From contig NZ_JASBRW010000076.1 in assembly GCF_030149235.1 (NCBI RefSeq), forward strand, positions 1-64,000: a DNA stretch of 64,000 bases, in the 5' to 3' direction. Below, in pieces: positions 1 through 9,600 of the stretch. The stretch is from Maricaulis sp. GTDB taxonomy: Bacteria; Pseudomonadota; Alphaproteobacteria; Caulobacterales; Maricaulaceae. Position 1 is the first letter of the stretch, and every line of letters starts with the position of its first letter. A program made the translations under genes and the position numbers. Under the pieces are notes generated by a model. The model had not been told where the DNA came from and did not search any database. It worked only from the letters and a program-made list of their open reading frames with translations.

Positions 1-1
1 G

Positions 2-1177
2 GTCCGCTCCCGGCACCTAGAGAACCCGGTCGTTTGTAAACGTCCGGATCTCCTGTCTCGAGCGAGCCGCTGGTTCCAGGAGAATTTTCCAGGCGACGTC
101 CTGTACGCCGTGAAGGCCAATCCTAGCGATTGGGTCATCGATGGCCTGTACGCCGCCGGCACCGACTTTTACGAAGTCGCCTCTCTCAGCGAGATCGAGT
201 TGATCGCCAAACGCCTGCCGCAGGCGCGCATGGCCTATCTGCACCCGGTGAAGAGCCGGTTGTCGGTCCGCAAGGCCTATTTCGATTATGGCGTGCGTAT
301 CTTCGCCATCGATTGCGAGGCCGAGCTGGCCAAGATCCTCGAGGAAACCGGCAATGCGCGCGACCTCACCTTGATGGTCCGCCTGGCGGTGTCCAGCGAA
401 CACGCCCTGTTCTCGCTGGCCGGCAAGTTCGGCATCGCGGCGGACGCGGCACCGCAGCTGATAAAGCTCGCGCGCGCGCACGCACGGGAGCTCGGTGTCA
501 GCTTCCATATCGGCAGCCAGTGCATGGAACCGGTGGCCTATAGCGGCGCCATGCAGGCGGCATCGCGTCTGATCGCGGCGGCCGGCGTTACCGTCGACAT
601 TGTCGATGTCGGTGGCGGCTTCCCCTGCATCTATCCGGGCATGACCCCGCCGCCGATGCAGGATTTCGTCGATGCTATCGAGGCCGCGTTCGAACCGATG
701 CTGGTGCATGACAATGCCCGCCTCTGGTGCGAGCCCGGACGCGCCCTGGTCGCCGAGGCCGAGTCGGTGGTCGCCCGCATCGACCTGCGCAAGGACAACA
801 CGCTCTACATCAATGAGGGTAGCTATGGCGCCCTGTTCGACGCGGTGCATGCGAGCTGGCGCTTCCCGATCCGGGCCCTGCGCCAGAACCCGGCCGACCT
901 GACCGGCCTGGACGAGTTCTCGCTGTTCGGACCGACCTGCGATTCCATTGACGCCATGCCGGGCCCCTACGCCCTGCCGGCCGATATCGCCGAGGGCGAT
1001 TATGTCGAGATCGGCATGCTGGGCGCCTATGGCACCTCGCTCGCCACCGGCTTCAACGGCTTTGGCCAATACGACTACGTCACCGTCGAGGACAAACCCT
1101 GTGCCTCGATGTTCGATACTTCAACGTCCGCTCCGGCTGCGTCCGGCGCCTTCATCGATGAGGAATTTGCTCGATGA
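2..1177 (+). CDS. PLP-dependent ornithine/lysine decarboxylase, fold type III (5' truncated)
   Basis: Decarboxylates a basic amino acid (ornithine and/or lysine) to a diamine; cytosolic. The reading frame is open from base 2, so the start lies outside the window. The PLP-lysine motif YAVKANP is at 104-124 (Lys codon 113-115). A phosphate-binding EPGRAL segment lies near 733, and the GPTCDS motif with the catalytic Cys codon is at about 938-940. These mark the ODC/DAP-decarboxylase fold, not the bacterial fold-I enzymes. The stop at 1177 overlaps the speD start at 1174 (ATGA), so it heads a polyamine operon. Family members often accept both ornithine and lysine; specificity cannot be read here. 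No putrescine route depends on it alone, because aguA and aguB are encoded nearby. Confidence 0.9.
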   Translation, partial: VRSRHLENPVVCKRPDLLSRASRWFQENFPGDVLYAVKANPSDWVIDGLYAAGTDFYEVASLSEIELIAKRLPQARMAYLHPVKSRLSVRKAYFDYGVRIFAIDCEAELAKILEETGNARDLTLMVRLAVSSEHALFSLAGKFGIAADAAPQLIKLARAHARELGVSFHIGSQCMEPVAYSGAMQAASRLIAAAGVTVDIVDVGGGFPCIYPGMTPPPMQDFVDAIEAAFEPMLVHDNARLWCEPGRALVAEAESVVARIDLRKDNTLYINEGSYGALFDAVHASWRFPIRALRQNPADLTGLDEFSLFGPTCDSIDAMPGPYALPADIAEGDYVEIGMLGAYGTSLATGFNGFGQYDYVTVEDKPCASMFDTSTSAPAASGAFIDEEFAR

Positions 1178-1596
1178 ACATGATCTCCAACATTGATATC
1201 CCGCGCGAAACCGAGGCAGAGGCTGCCGACCACTTCATCATGGTCGATGGCAAGGAAGTGGCCGGCAAGCACCTGATCATCGATCTGATCGGCGCCAAGC
1301 ACCTGGATGATGACGCCCGCATCCGCACCGCCATGGCCGATTGCGTCAAGGCGTGCGGCGCGACCCTGCTGCACCTGCACACGCATGTCTTCACCCCGAA
1401 TGGCGGTGTCTCCGGCGTGGCCGTTCTGGCGGAAAGCCACATCTCCACCCACACCTGGCCGGAACGCAATTATGCAGCGTTCGACGTCTTCATGTGTGGC
1501 GATGCCCAGCCGCACAAGGCCGTTGCCATCCTCAAGGAGGCTTTCGAGGCCGAAGAAGCCCAGGTCAAGACGATCCTGCGGGGCGAAGGCGCATGA
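1174..1596 (+). CDS. speD: S-adenosylmethionine decarboxylase proenzyme
   Basis: Makes decarboxylated SAM, the aminopropyl donor for spermidine. It is 140 residues long, the size of the short prokaryotic class. The self-cleavage motif AESHISTH places Ser88 as the residue converted to the pyruvoyl cofactor (cleavage Glu87/Ser88). His93 and the Cys108 of FMCGD match the conserved processing and catalytic residues. It is translationally coupled on both sides: it overlaps the decarboxylase stop, and its TGA (1594-1596) overlaps the speE ATG at 1593. Confidence 0.96.
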   Translation: MNMISNIDIPRETEAEAADHFIMVDGKEVAGKHLIIDLIGAKHLDDDARIRTAMADCVKACGATLLHLHTHVFTPNGGVSGVAVLAESHISTHTWPERNYAAFDVFMCGDAQPHKAVAILKEAFEAEEAQVKTILRGEGA

Positions 1597-2477
1597 TCCC
1601 GCGCTATTGCTTCAAGGATGATGAGGGCCAGCTCTGGTTCAAAGAAAGCCTGACACCGTCCGTCGGCAATTCCCTGCGCGTCGACAATCTCGTCTATGCC
1701 GACGATAGCGACCTGCAGCACATCCTGCTGTTCGACAATGACACCCATGGCCGTATTCTGGCCATTGACGGCCTGGTCCAGGTCTCGCTGTCAGACGAGT
1801 TTGTCTATCACGAGATGGTCACCCATGTGCCACTGCTGGCCCATGGCGCGGTCAAGTCCGTGCTCGTCGTTGGCGGCGGGGATGGCGGTGCCATGCGCGA
1901 AATCCTGCGCCACCCGCGCGTCGAGCGCGTCGTGCTGGCCGAGATCGATGGCGAGGTCATCGACTTCTCCAAGCAATGGCTGCCGGAAGTGTCCAAGGGC
2001 TCATTTGACGATGCCCGCGTCGAGATCAAGATTGTCGACGGCGTCGATTATATGAAGACGGGCGAGGAAAAGTTCGACCTGATCATCATCGACAGTTCCG
2101 ATCCGGTCGGTCCCAGCGCCGTCCTGTTCACGCGAGAATTCTACCAGTCCTGCCATGACCGCCTGGCCGAGGGCGGCATCCTGGTGACCCAGTCCGGCCT
2201 CGCCGCGATCCATTCCGACGTGGTTGAGGACACCTCCAAGAGCTTCAAGGCGATCTTCAAGCATCACGGCTTTTACGGCATCACCGTCCCGACCTTCTCC
2301 GGCGGCGTGATGACGCTGGGCTTTGCTACCGATCATGAGGCCAATATCGCCCCGCCTGCCGACACGATCGAGTCGCGTTTCGAGGCCCTGAACATCGACA
2401 CGCAATACTATACGCCGGCCGTACACCGCGGTGCCTTTGCCCTGCCGCGCTATCTCGACCGCCTGATCCAGCGCTAA
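1593..2477 (+). CDS. speE: Spermidine synthase
   Basis: Transfers the aminopropyl group of decarboxylated SAM to putrescine, giving spermidine. It has 294 residues. The N-terminal beta domain includes GRILAIDG at about 53-60. The Rossmann methyltransferase-like fold shows GGGDGGAMRE at about 94-103, and the aminopropyltransferase DSSDPVGPS motif lies near 158-166. The ATG at 1593 is favoured over upstream in-frame codons because it overlaps the speD stop (ATGA) and gives the usual N-terminus. The three genes decarboxylase-speD-speE form one transcription unit. If SpeE also accepts cadaverine, a lysine-decarboxylating partner would feed it too; that is inference. Confidence 0.96.
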   Translation: MIPRYCFKDDEGQLWFKESLTPSVGNSLRVDNLVYADDSDLQHILLFDNDTHGRILAIDGLVQVSLSDEFVYHEMVTHVPLLAHGAVKSVLVVGGGDGGAMREILRHPRVERVVLAEIDGEVIDFSKQWLPEVSKGSFDDARVEIKIVDGVDYMKTGEEKFDLIIIDSSDPVGPSAVLFTREFYQSCHDRLAEGGILVTQSGLAAIHSDVVEDTSKSFKAIFKHHGFYGITVPTFSGGVMTLGFATDHEANIAPPADTIESRFEALNIDTQYYTPAVHRGAFALPRYLDRLIQR

Positions 2478-2485
2478 GGCGTTTT

Positions 2486-2519
2486 TGCAAAGCGAATTTG
2501 CATTTGCATGCGCAAATTA
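2486..2519. repeat. AT-rich cluster of TTTGCA/TGCAAA motifs between speE and marC
   Basis: Thirty-four bases hold several copies of TTTGCA or its complement. They include a perfect palindrome TTTGCAAA and an inverted pair ATTTGC (2503-2508) / GCAAAT (2513-2518) with a 4-nt spacer. No T-run follows, so it is not a typical terminator. It may be an operator for marC, or a remnant repeat. Confidence 0.35.
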
Positions 2520-2575
2520 AGTGGTGACGGCGGCCGTTCGCGGCGTTATGCGGGAAATCCCAAAGGATTACGCCC

Positions 2576-3217
2576 ATGATCGAACTCTTCATCACCGCTT
2601 TCGTGACCTTTTTCGTTGCCATCGACCCGCCCGGTGTCGCGCCGATCTTCGGTGCCCTGACCGAAGGTGCGCCGAAATCGCACCGCCGGGCCATGGCGAT
2701 CAAATCGGTTGTCATCGCCACCGGTGTACTGCTGGGCTTTGCCCTGATCGGGGGCTGGCTGCTCGGCGCGCTGCACATCAGCCTCGACGCTTTCCGCGCC
2801 GCCGGCGGCGTGCTGCTATTCCTGATGGCGCTCGACATGATCTTCGAAAAGCGCACCGAGCGCCGTGAAGAACGGGCCGAGAAACTGGCCGGTGAAGACG
2901 AGAGCATCGCCGGTACGCATGAGGATATTTCCGTCTTCCCGATGGCCATTCCGATGATGGCCGGACCGGGCGCGATCGCCACCATGATGCTGTTCATGTC
3001 GGAAGCGGAAACCCTGCTACACCGTGCGGTCATCATTGGCGGTGCCGGCGCCAACCTCTTGATCTGCCTGTTGGTCTTCCTGGCCATCGGCCCGGTCATG
3101 CGCTTCATCGGTGAAAGCATGGCGGCGATGATCACGCGGATCCTCGGTGTCATCCTGGCGGCCTTGGCAGCGCAGTTCATCTTCGATGGAATCAAGGGCG
3201 CCCTGCTCACCGTCTAG
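2576..3217 (+). CDS. MarC family integral membrane protein (UPF0056)
   Basis: Inner-membrane protein of 213 residues with about six hydrophobic helices. Helix 1 is followed by the family signature IDPPGVAPIF near residues 16-25, and the second half holds MAIPMMAGPGAIATMM. MarC proteins were once tied to multiple antibiotic resistance, but that link has not held and the transported substrate is unknown. A 98-nt gap after speE suggests its own promoter. A weak stem (AAGGGC 3194-3199 with GCCCTT 3219-3224) followed by T-rich sequence overlaps the 3' end and may terminate transcription. Confidence 0.9.
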   Translation: MIELFITAFVTFFVAIDPPGVAPIFGALTEGAPKSHRRAMAIKSVVIATGVLLGFALIGGWLLGALHISLDAFRAAGGVLLFLMALDMIFEKRTERREERAEKLAGEDESIAGTHEDISVFPMAIPMMAGPGAIATMMLFMSEAETLLHRAVIIGGAGANLLICLLVFLAIGPVMRFIGESMAAMITRILGVILAALAAQFIFDGIKGALLTV

Positions 3218-3339
3218 GGCCCTTTTTCCAATTCCTGTCGAATTTTCACCATCCGGATAACCGGTCATTAGCTCTATTCTGCCATAGTCGTGGTCCAAAG
3301 GGGTTTGGACGACGCCTTGCGGGGGAGAAGGAGACCGGG

Positions 3340-3534
3340 ATGGGTATTCGACTCGTCATGCTAGCAGCCGCCGCGCTCACCACAGCCGCCGGCTTTACTG
3401 CATCAGCCTATAGTTTGACCCAGGGTCAGACCGACCAGGCCATCGCCTTTGCCTGGCCCTCGCTGGCGATCTCGATCGCCATCGCCCTGATTGTGCCGAA
3501 ACGCCGTCAGCGCATGGAAGCGGGTGTGAAATAA
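3340..3534 (+). CDS. Small predicted membrane protein, 64 residues
   Basis: No family recognised. The protein has two hydrophobic stretches (about 5-22 and 35-52) and a basic tail (KRRQRM), consistent with a two-helix inner-membrane hairpin with the C-terminus in the cytoplasm. A purine-rich stretch GGGGGAGAAGGAGA just upstream of ATG 3340 is a credible ribosome binding site. The last 28 bases overlap the 3' end of the convergent aguB gene. It may be genuine but lineage-restricted. Confidence 0.6.
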   Translation: MGIRLVMLAAAALTTAAGFTASAYSLTQGQTDQAIAFAWPSLAISIAIALIVPKRRQRMEAGVK

Positions 3535-4367
3535 GGCGCGTAGAGATCCAGCCGCCGGTCGCGGAAAAAGCCCCAAGCGGCGCGATCGCGCTCAATCGCC
3601 CGACGGTCAAACTCGGCCACCAGTACACCCGGCTCCGCCCGTCCCAGCTCGCACAGTTTCTCGCCCGTATGATCGGCGATGAAGGATGAGCCGTAAAACA
3701 GTTGGCCGTCCTCATCGCCAAATCGATTGGCCGCCACCACCGGGATGACATTGCTCGCCGCATGGCCCTGCATGGCCCGCTGCCAGCGCGCTGCAGTATC
3801 CAGCGCGGGGTCCTGCGGCTCGGCCCCGATGGCGGTGGGATAAAGCAGAACGTCAGCGCCAAGCAGCGTCATCGCCCGGGCGGCTTCCGGGAACCATTGA
3901 TCCCAGCAAATCCCGACACCAACGCGGCCAAAACGCGTCTCCCACACCTTGAATCCGGTATCGCCCGGCCGGAAGTAGAATTTCTCCTGATAGCCCGGCC
4001 CGTCCGGGATATGGCTCTTGCGGTAGGTGCCGAGGGCCGAACCGTCCGCATCGAGCATGACGACCGAGTTGTAATAGGCCGGCCCGTCCCGCTCGAAAAT
4101 CGACACCGGGATGACGACACCCAGCTCGCGCGCCAGCGCGGCCATGTCCGTTACGCAGGGATGCTCCAGCGCCGGATAGGCCGAGGCGAAATGCTCTTCC
4201 TCCTGCGTCTTGCAGAAATAGGGCCCCTGGAAGAGTTCCGGCGGCAGGATGATCTGGGCGCCCTGTCCGGCGGCCTCACGGACAAGACCTTCAATGCGTG
4301 CGAGATTGGCCTGCAAATCGCCTGACAGGTCCGCCTGAAGGGCCGCGACCGAAAATGTGTGGTTCAC
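3507..4367 (-). CDS. aguB: N-carbamoylputrescine amidase
   Basis: Hydrolyses N-carbamoylputrescine to putrescine, ammonia and CO2, the last step of the agmatine route. A 286-residue nitrilase-superfamily protein with the Glu-Lys-Cys triad: Glu44 in LPPELF, Lys117 in YRKSHIPDG, Cys154 in GICWDQWFPE. The YRKSHIPDGPGYQEKFYF segment is typical of AguB. The start is GTG (4365-4367), preceded by GAGGA 7 nt upstream, and abuts the stop of the serine hydrolase gene with no gap. It is the last gene of an aguA-hydrolase-aguB unit. Confidence 0.93.
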   Translation of the reverse strand: MNHTFSVAALQADLSGDLQANLARIEGLVREAAGQGAQIILPPELFQGPYFCKTQEEEHFASAYPALEHPCVTDMAALARELGVVIPVSIFERDGPAYYNSVVMLDADGSALGTYRKSHIPDGPGYQEKFYFRPGDTGFKVWETRFGRVGVGICWDQWFPEAARAMTLLGADVLLYPTAIGAEPQDPALDTAARWQRAMQGHAASNVIPVVAANRFGDEDGQLFYGSSFIADHTGEKLCELGRAEPGVLVAEFDRRAIERDRAAWGFFRDRRLDLYAPYFTPASMR

Positions 4368-5543
4368 CTAGTCGTCCTCGAGAAAGCGCCGGACCCAGCG
4401 ATCCCCATCGCCCTGCCCGGTCCGCAAATCCATCACTGCCGGCCAAAGCGACCAGGCTGGCCGGTTGTCCGAATTCCACAGCGCCACAAAGGCAAAACCC
4501 GTCTCCGGTTCAAGCACGATCTGCGCGCCATAGCCGGAGAGATAGCCCGAATGCATCACCAGGGTGCGCTCACCCCAGTCATAGACCCGCCAGCCGAGCC
4601 CGTACCAGGTCGCTGAGACGCGCTCGCGCAACTCGCCGAGACGACGGGTCTCGCGGCGGGTCGGGGTCAGGCGCTGATGGGCCCGGGCGCGGACATCCGC
4701 GGGCAGGCCATCGCGCGTGCCGAGCTGGGCCTGGGCCCAGACAATCATGTCATTGAGGGAGAGATTGACCCCGGCGGCCGAAGGCGTGCGGTCATAATAG
4801 GTACCGGGATCTCCGGCCTGGTTGGTTGTGCGGCGCCAGCCGCGATGCGGGGCGGCCCAGTCCTCGGCGGCGGTCAGCCCGCTCGCCCCGAGCGAGGCGC
4901 TTGGCAGACCGATCCGGTCGAACAATTCGCGCGTCAGCAGCTCGTCATAGCTTTGCCCGGTGGCGTCCTCTGCCAGCACTTCGACTGAGGAAAAGGCAAT
5001 ATTCTGATAGGTATAGCAGCCACCGACCGGACAGATCAGATCAACCCCGGAGAGCCGGTCGCGGATAAAGCCGACCTCGCGCCCGGCCTCGAGCATATTG
5101 TCATAGGCGTTGGGCGGCAGGCCGGTACGATGGCTGAGGACCTCGGCAATGGTCGGGCTGCGCTCGCCCTGCAGATCCATCACCTCGGTCGGGACCGGCG
5201 CTTCAAGATCAAGCTGCCCCTCCGCCTCGAGCAGGGCGAATAGCGTGCCTGTGAAGGTCTTGGAGACCGAGGCCGCGCGGAACAGGGTGGTCTCGGAGAC
5301 CTCGCGGCCGCTGCCGGCAGCAGTTTCACCATGGGTATAGACGAAGATCGGCTCGCCCGCCTCGATCACGGCAGCGGCGAAACCGACAATATCCTCATGC
5401 GCGGTGACGCGCTCAAAATGGGATTGCAGGCCGCTGAGATAATCAACGACCCTATCGTTTTCGCTCTCGGCCAGAGCCGGAGCGGCAAGACCGCACGACA
5501 AGGCGGCAAGACGGGTAATCGCGATCAGACTGGTTCGGAGCAC
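4368..5543 (-). CDS. Secreted serine hydrolase of the beta-lactamase/class C family
   Basis: A periplasmic penicillin-binding-protein-like hydrolase; substrate unknown (esterase, D-amino peptidase or beta-lactamase-like). Residue numbers count from a GTG start at 5543. This start is chosen because GGGAGA lies 6-7 nt upstream and it gives a clean signal peptide ending ...APALA/ESE. Starting at the ATG at 5576 would add 11 residues. SxxK is at Ser92-Val-Ser-Lys95, YxN at Tyr179-Gln-Asn181, and a HSG triad replaces KTG near residue 330. The gene sits between aguA (19-nt overlap) and aguB (0 nt), so it is co-transcribed with putrescine synthesis genes although nothing in the protein suggests an amine substrate. 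Confidence 0.86.
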   Translation of the reverse strand: MLRTSLIAITRLAALSCGLAAPALAESENDRVVDYLSGLQSHFERVTAHEDIVGFAAAVIEAGEPIFVYTHGETAAGSGREVSETTLFRAASVSKTFTGTLFALLEAEGQLDLEAPVPTEVMDLQGERSPTIAEVLSHRTGLPPNAYDNMLEAGREVGFIRDRLSGVDLICPVGGCYTYQNIAFSSVEVLAEDATGQSYDELLTRELFDRIGLPSASLGASGLTAAEDWAAPHRGWRRTTNQAGDPGTYYDRTPSAAGVNLSLNDMIVWAQAQLGTRDGLPADVRARAHQRLTPTRRETRRLGELRERVSATWYGLGWRVYDWGERTLVMHSGYLSGYGAQIVLEPETGFAFVALWNSDNRPAWSLWPAVMDLRTGQGDGDRWVRRFLEDD

Positions 5544-6562
5544 CTGCGTTCTCCCGGGACATGACATGTGACGCAATGAAACGCCCCCCCGCCAGACAGG
5601 ATAGCGCGTGCGGGCGATCCCGCCACCCTGCGACCCCGGAAAATTCGACGCAAAATCTTTAACGTCTGGTTTTCGCTGGCTGTCCTGTAGACCGGAACGA
5701 TGACACTTCCAGCTCCATGGACCCAGTTGAGATAGCTCGCCGGCATCAGATCGCCCTCATCATCGAGCACCCGGCCCGGCCCCGGAATGGCGTGGACCTG
5801 GAGCTTGCGCCCGCGCGCATCGCGCATGCGCTCCAACTGGCGCCGGATGTCGGCAAAGACCCGGGCCTGGGCATCATCGCCGCCGAAGGGCGCCTGGCAG
5901 ACCACGACGCCGGGACGGGCGAAACGGACGATATTGTCGATATGACCGTCGGTATGATCAGCGACCATGCCTTCATCGATCCAGAGGACTTTCTCCACCC
6001 CGAAGGTTGCTTTCAGTCGCGCTTCGACCTGGGCTTCAGACAGGCCCGGATTGCGGTTTGAATTGAGCAGGCATTGCCGTGTCGTCAGCAGTGTACCCTC
6101 GCCATCAAACTCGAACGCCCCGCCTTCGGCGACCAGATCACCGGCGATGACATCGGCGCCGGCATGATCGGCGATGATCTGACCGATCGTGGTGTCGCCG
6201 GGATAGAGGTATTTGCCACCCCAGCCATTATGGGTGAAGCGCACGGCCTGGAGGCTGTTGCCCTGACGCACGAAAACCGGGCCGGTATCACGCGTCCAGA
6301 CATCGCCATAGGGGCGGCGCAGGATTTCCGCCCGCGCCCCGAGCGCCTGGCGGGCCGAAGCTTCGGCCTCGGCGGTCGAGGCATAGACCGTCAGGGACAG
6401 GCGCTCGCCCGCTGGTCCGGGCTGGAGCAGGGCCTTGAGGAAGGCAGCATATTCCGGCCAGACCTGGCCCAGCGGCGCAGGCCAGTACTCGGCCGTGGCC
6501 GGCCAGCAGGTGTAAAGGCGCTGCGGTGTTTCCGCCTCATGCGGCAAATGGATCGTCGTCAT
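5525..6562 (-). CDS. aguA: Agmatine deiminase
   Basis: Converts agmatine to N-carbamoylputrescine plus ammonia. About 345 residues from Met at 6562; an in-frame ATG at 6580 would add six. It belongs to the peptidyl-arginine-deiminase-like family. Visible motifs are DTGPVFV, NGWGGKY, ADHTDGHIDN with the catalytic His, and the C-terminal GGGAFHCVT carrying the nucleophilic Cys. The C-terminal tail after this motif (CHVPGERRCSEPV) departs from the usual HCIT-QQ ending and overlaps the downstream hydrolase gene. With aguB it forms a complete agmatine-to-putrescine route. No arginine decarboxylase is seen in the window, so the source of agmatine is unknown. Confidence 0.93.
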   Translation of the reverse strand: MTTIHLPHEAETPQRLYTCWPATAEYWPAPLGQVWPEYAAFLKALLQPGPAGERLSLTVYASTAEAEASARQALGARAEILRRPYGDVWTRDTGPVFVRQGNSLQAVRFTHNGWGGKYLYPGDTTIGQIIADHAGADVIAGDLVAEGGAFEFDGEGTLLTTRQCLLNSNRNPGLSEAQVEARLKATFGVEKVLWIDEGMVADHTDGHIDNIVRFARPGVVVCQAPFGGDDAQARVFADIRRQLERMRDARGRKLQVHAIPGPGRVLDDEGDLMPASYLNWVHGAGSVIVPVYRTASENQTLKILRRIFRGRRVAGSPARAILSGGGAFHCVTCHVPGERRCSEPV

Positions 6563-6612
6563 GGCGCGCGGCTCTAGCATGACCCTTGGAAAAAGGGGAG
6601 CGCCAAAAGAAG

Positions 6613-6636
6613 AAGGGCGGCCCGAGAGCCGCCCTT
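6613..6636 (-). terminator. Hairpin terminator of the Oar-like receptor gene
   Basis: Perfect 9-bp stem AAGGGCGGC / GCCGCCCTT with a 6-nt loop, 28 nt beyond the receptor stop. On the minus strand it is followed by the T-rich CTTCTTTT. Confidence 0.75.
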
Positions 6637-6664
6637 CCCCTGATTATCGCTGTGTTGCGAGTTC

Positions 6665-9600
6665 TTAGAACTCGTAACGCAGACCGAAGCGGATCTGCCA
6701 AACCGAAGCAGCATCGTTCTCGAAGAACAGCTCGCTGCCATCGGCATCGGTTTCGAGGAACTGGTACTCGTAGACACAGGTCGTGTCGACGCCGCAGACC
6801 GGGTCGGTCGCGGTTCCTTCGATGGTGTTGCCAGTCGCCGTGTCAACCAGGTTGACACGAGCAACGGTCTCACCGCCGAAGCCCGGACCCTGGACACGGG
6901 TGCCCCAGTCGTCGTTCAGTAGGTTCATGACGTTGAAGACGTCCATGGTGAACTTGAAGTTATTGTCACCAACCCACTCGTTCAGATAGCCGATACCCGG
7001 CAGTTCCTGCTCGAATGCGAAGTCCCAACGCTGGGTCCACGGTGCGCTGTCGACATAGGTCGGGGTCCAGCCACCCTGGTATCCTTCCAGACCACGGGTC
7101 TGGACGAATTCCAGAAGGTCCGCTTCGACGCCCGGGTTCGCGAAGGTCGCGATCGGATCGTTGAAGCCCGTACCAGCCGAGTTGATCACCGGAACGTACA
7201 GGTTGTCGTTGTTGCCGTACGGGAATTCACCGTCAGACGCGACACCGAACAGCTGGTCGAAGGAACGCATGCCGTAGCCGAACGGAGAACCGGACTGGAT
7301 CGTACCGAACAGCGAGAAGCTCGAGGTGTACTCTTTGTAGAAGTCACGCTCGTACTGGAGGAAGATGTTGAACGAGTGCTCAACTTCATTGATCGACCGG
7401 TGCGCCGCGATGTTCTGGCGATCCGGGCCCATACCGCCGCGGAAGTTCGAGACCGCACGCGAAGACGTGTACGGCTGTGCATCTTCAACGTCGGAGTAAG
7501 CATAGCTCACGTCGAAGCCGAAGCCATTGTCGTAATCCTTGGCAACAGACACTGCGAAAATGTCTGCAGAACCTTCGTCCGAGTTGGTGAGCATGATCGG
7601 CGCGCCGTACTCAAGCTCGTTCAGGTTCGGATAGATCGGGCGACCGTCCGGAGCGATACCGGTGCGGCCAATCTCGTCGGTTTCCCAAGCCAGGTTCACG
7701 AAGCGAAGCTGGTTGTGAGCCTGCGAACGGACGTACTGAGCGGTGATGTTGTAGTCATCACCCAGACCCCAGCGGTCCAGGTCCAGAGCATATTCTGCGA
7801 CCAGGGACGCACGCCACTGAGCCGGGATCTCGAAGTTCGGGTCGAAGACACCGAACGCCGGGACGAAGCGGCCATTGGCATTGGCAGCGTTCAGGGCGAT
7901 CTCATCGAGAGCAACCTGCGGGATCACAGAGCCGTCGAAGTTGGAGATGCCATCTGCGTTACCGCGGAAGGTGAGCGGAACGTAGGAGTTCGCCAGGAAG
8001 ACGGCCGGGGAACCACCGGAGAAGAGGCCGAAGCCACCACGCAGGGTCAGGCGGTCATTGACGGACCAGTTGAAGCCAGCACGCGGCAGCAGGATGTCAA
8101 CGCCATCCAGATTGTCACGACCAGAGACACCGTAGAGTTCCTGGAAGGTACGGGTCACACCGCTTTCCAGAGTCACGTCGAGACGTGCCGGCGGAAGATC
8201 GTCCTGGGAGAGACGCTCATAGCGCACACCGTAGTTGATCTCGAAGTCCGGAGTGATGGTCCAGGTGTCCTGGGCGAAGAAGGCCCACAGCTCGTAGGAG
8301 TACTCGGTGATGCCGTCGGCAATGTTACCGGAACCCGGCAGGTCGACGAAGTACTCGTCGACGTCGCCATTGGCGAAGTCAGTGATGCCGTCGAAGGTTG
8401 CAACACCAGCAGAACCCGGAACGAAGACGTTGAGAACAGAGTAGTCCTCGTAACGCATGCCGAAGGTCACGGTGTGGTCGTCGAGCGTGTAATCGCCCTG
8501 GAAGTACAGGGTGAAGAGCTCGTCATCGATGGCGTTGGCCTGGTCGAAACGGTCCGGGCCAAGGCGGACATCAACCGGGGAAGAGCCGACCAGGGCGTTG
8601 CCGTCGAGACCGTTGGCAGCGAACCACGGATCGTTCGGGTCGATGTCTTCGATGAGGATGGACGCGAAGCTGGAGCCAGCCGGGCCACCGGCTTCACCGA
8701 TCGGCGTACGACGCTGCTGGGTTTCTTTCTGACCAACGCGCAGGAGGGTCGAGAAGTTGTCATTCCAGTCAGAGATCAACTCGACAGAAACCTGCTCGGT
8801 GTTGAGCGGGACCTGACGGGCAGCCGTCGGGAAGTCAAAGGAACCGAAGGAACCGATCTGATCTTCCTGGAGCTCCAGGTAGGTCAGGGTCGCACGGTGG
8901 TTGTCGTTGATGTTCCAGTCGAACTTCAGGGTCAGACGCTCGGTGGTTTCGGAGTCGTCAGCCAGACGCTTGTCGCCCGGATCGTAGTTGTAGACCGACT
9001 GGGTCAGGCCGCGGATGGCGTCGAACAGAGCGATATCCGTGTCGCCGAGGCGCGGCGTGGACGGGGAAACGCGTTCGAAATCCGAGTAGGAGACGAAGAA
9101 GAACAGGGTGTCTTCGATGATCGGGCCACCGACATTGACGGAGATTTCTTCTTCTTCGAAGTTGCCGGCGTCATAGTCGTTGCCGAAAGCACGGTCGCCG
9201 ACCAGGTCAGCGTCGGTCATGTAGTAACCGATGACACCGTCGAACTCGTTGGTACCGGAGCGGGTTACAACGTTGATGTTGCCGCCCTGGAAGCCGTTGT
9301 TGAGAACGGAGAAGTCAGCCACGGTGACGGACACGGACTCGATGGAATCCAGATCGATCGGCGGACGCTGGGACGGGAAAGCACCGCTGGACGCAATACC
9401 GAACTGCTCACCGATCTCGATACCGTCGAGAGACAGGGTGTTGAAGTTGCGGCCAACACCAGCGATCGACAGTTCGCCATTACCGAAAGAGGTAACCAGC
9501 GGGTCGCGAGCGAGGACGTCGGTGAAGTCGCGCGAGAAGGACGGCTGAGCGTCGATCTCTGCAGCGGTGAAGGCAGAACCGATACCATTGTCCAGCGAGA

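Noticed and set aside
1341-1592. N-terminal extension of speE upstream of 1593
   Set aside because: It reads speD out of frame as Arg/His-rich sequence; the ATGA junction and normal family length place the start at 1593.
3194-3227. A definite intrinsic terminator for marC
   Set aside because: The stem is only 6 bp with a 19-nt loop and its left arm lies in the coding region; too weak for a separate feature.
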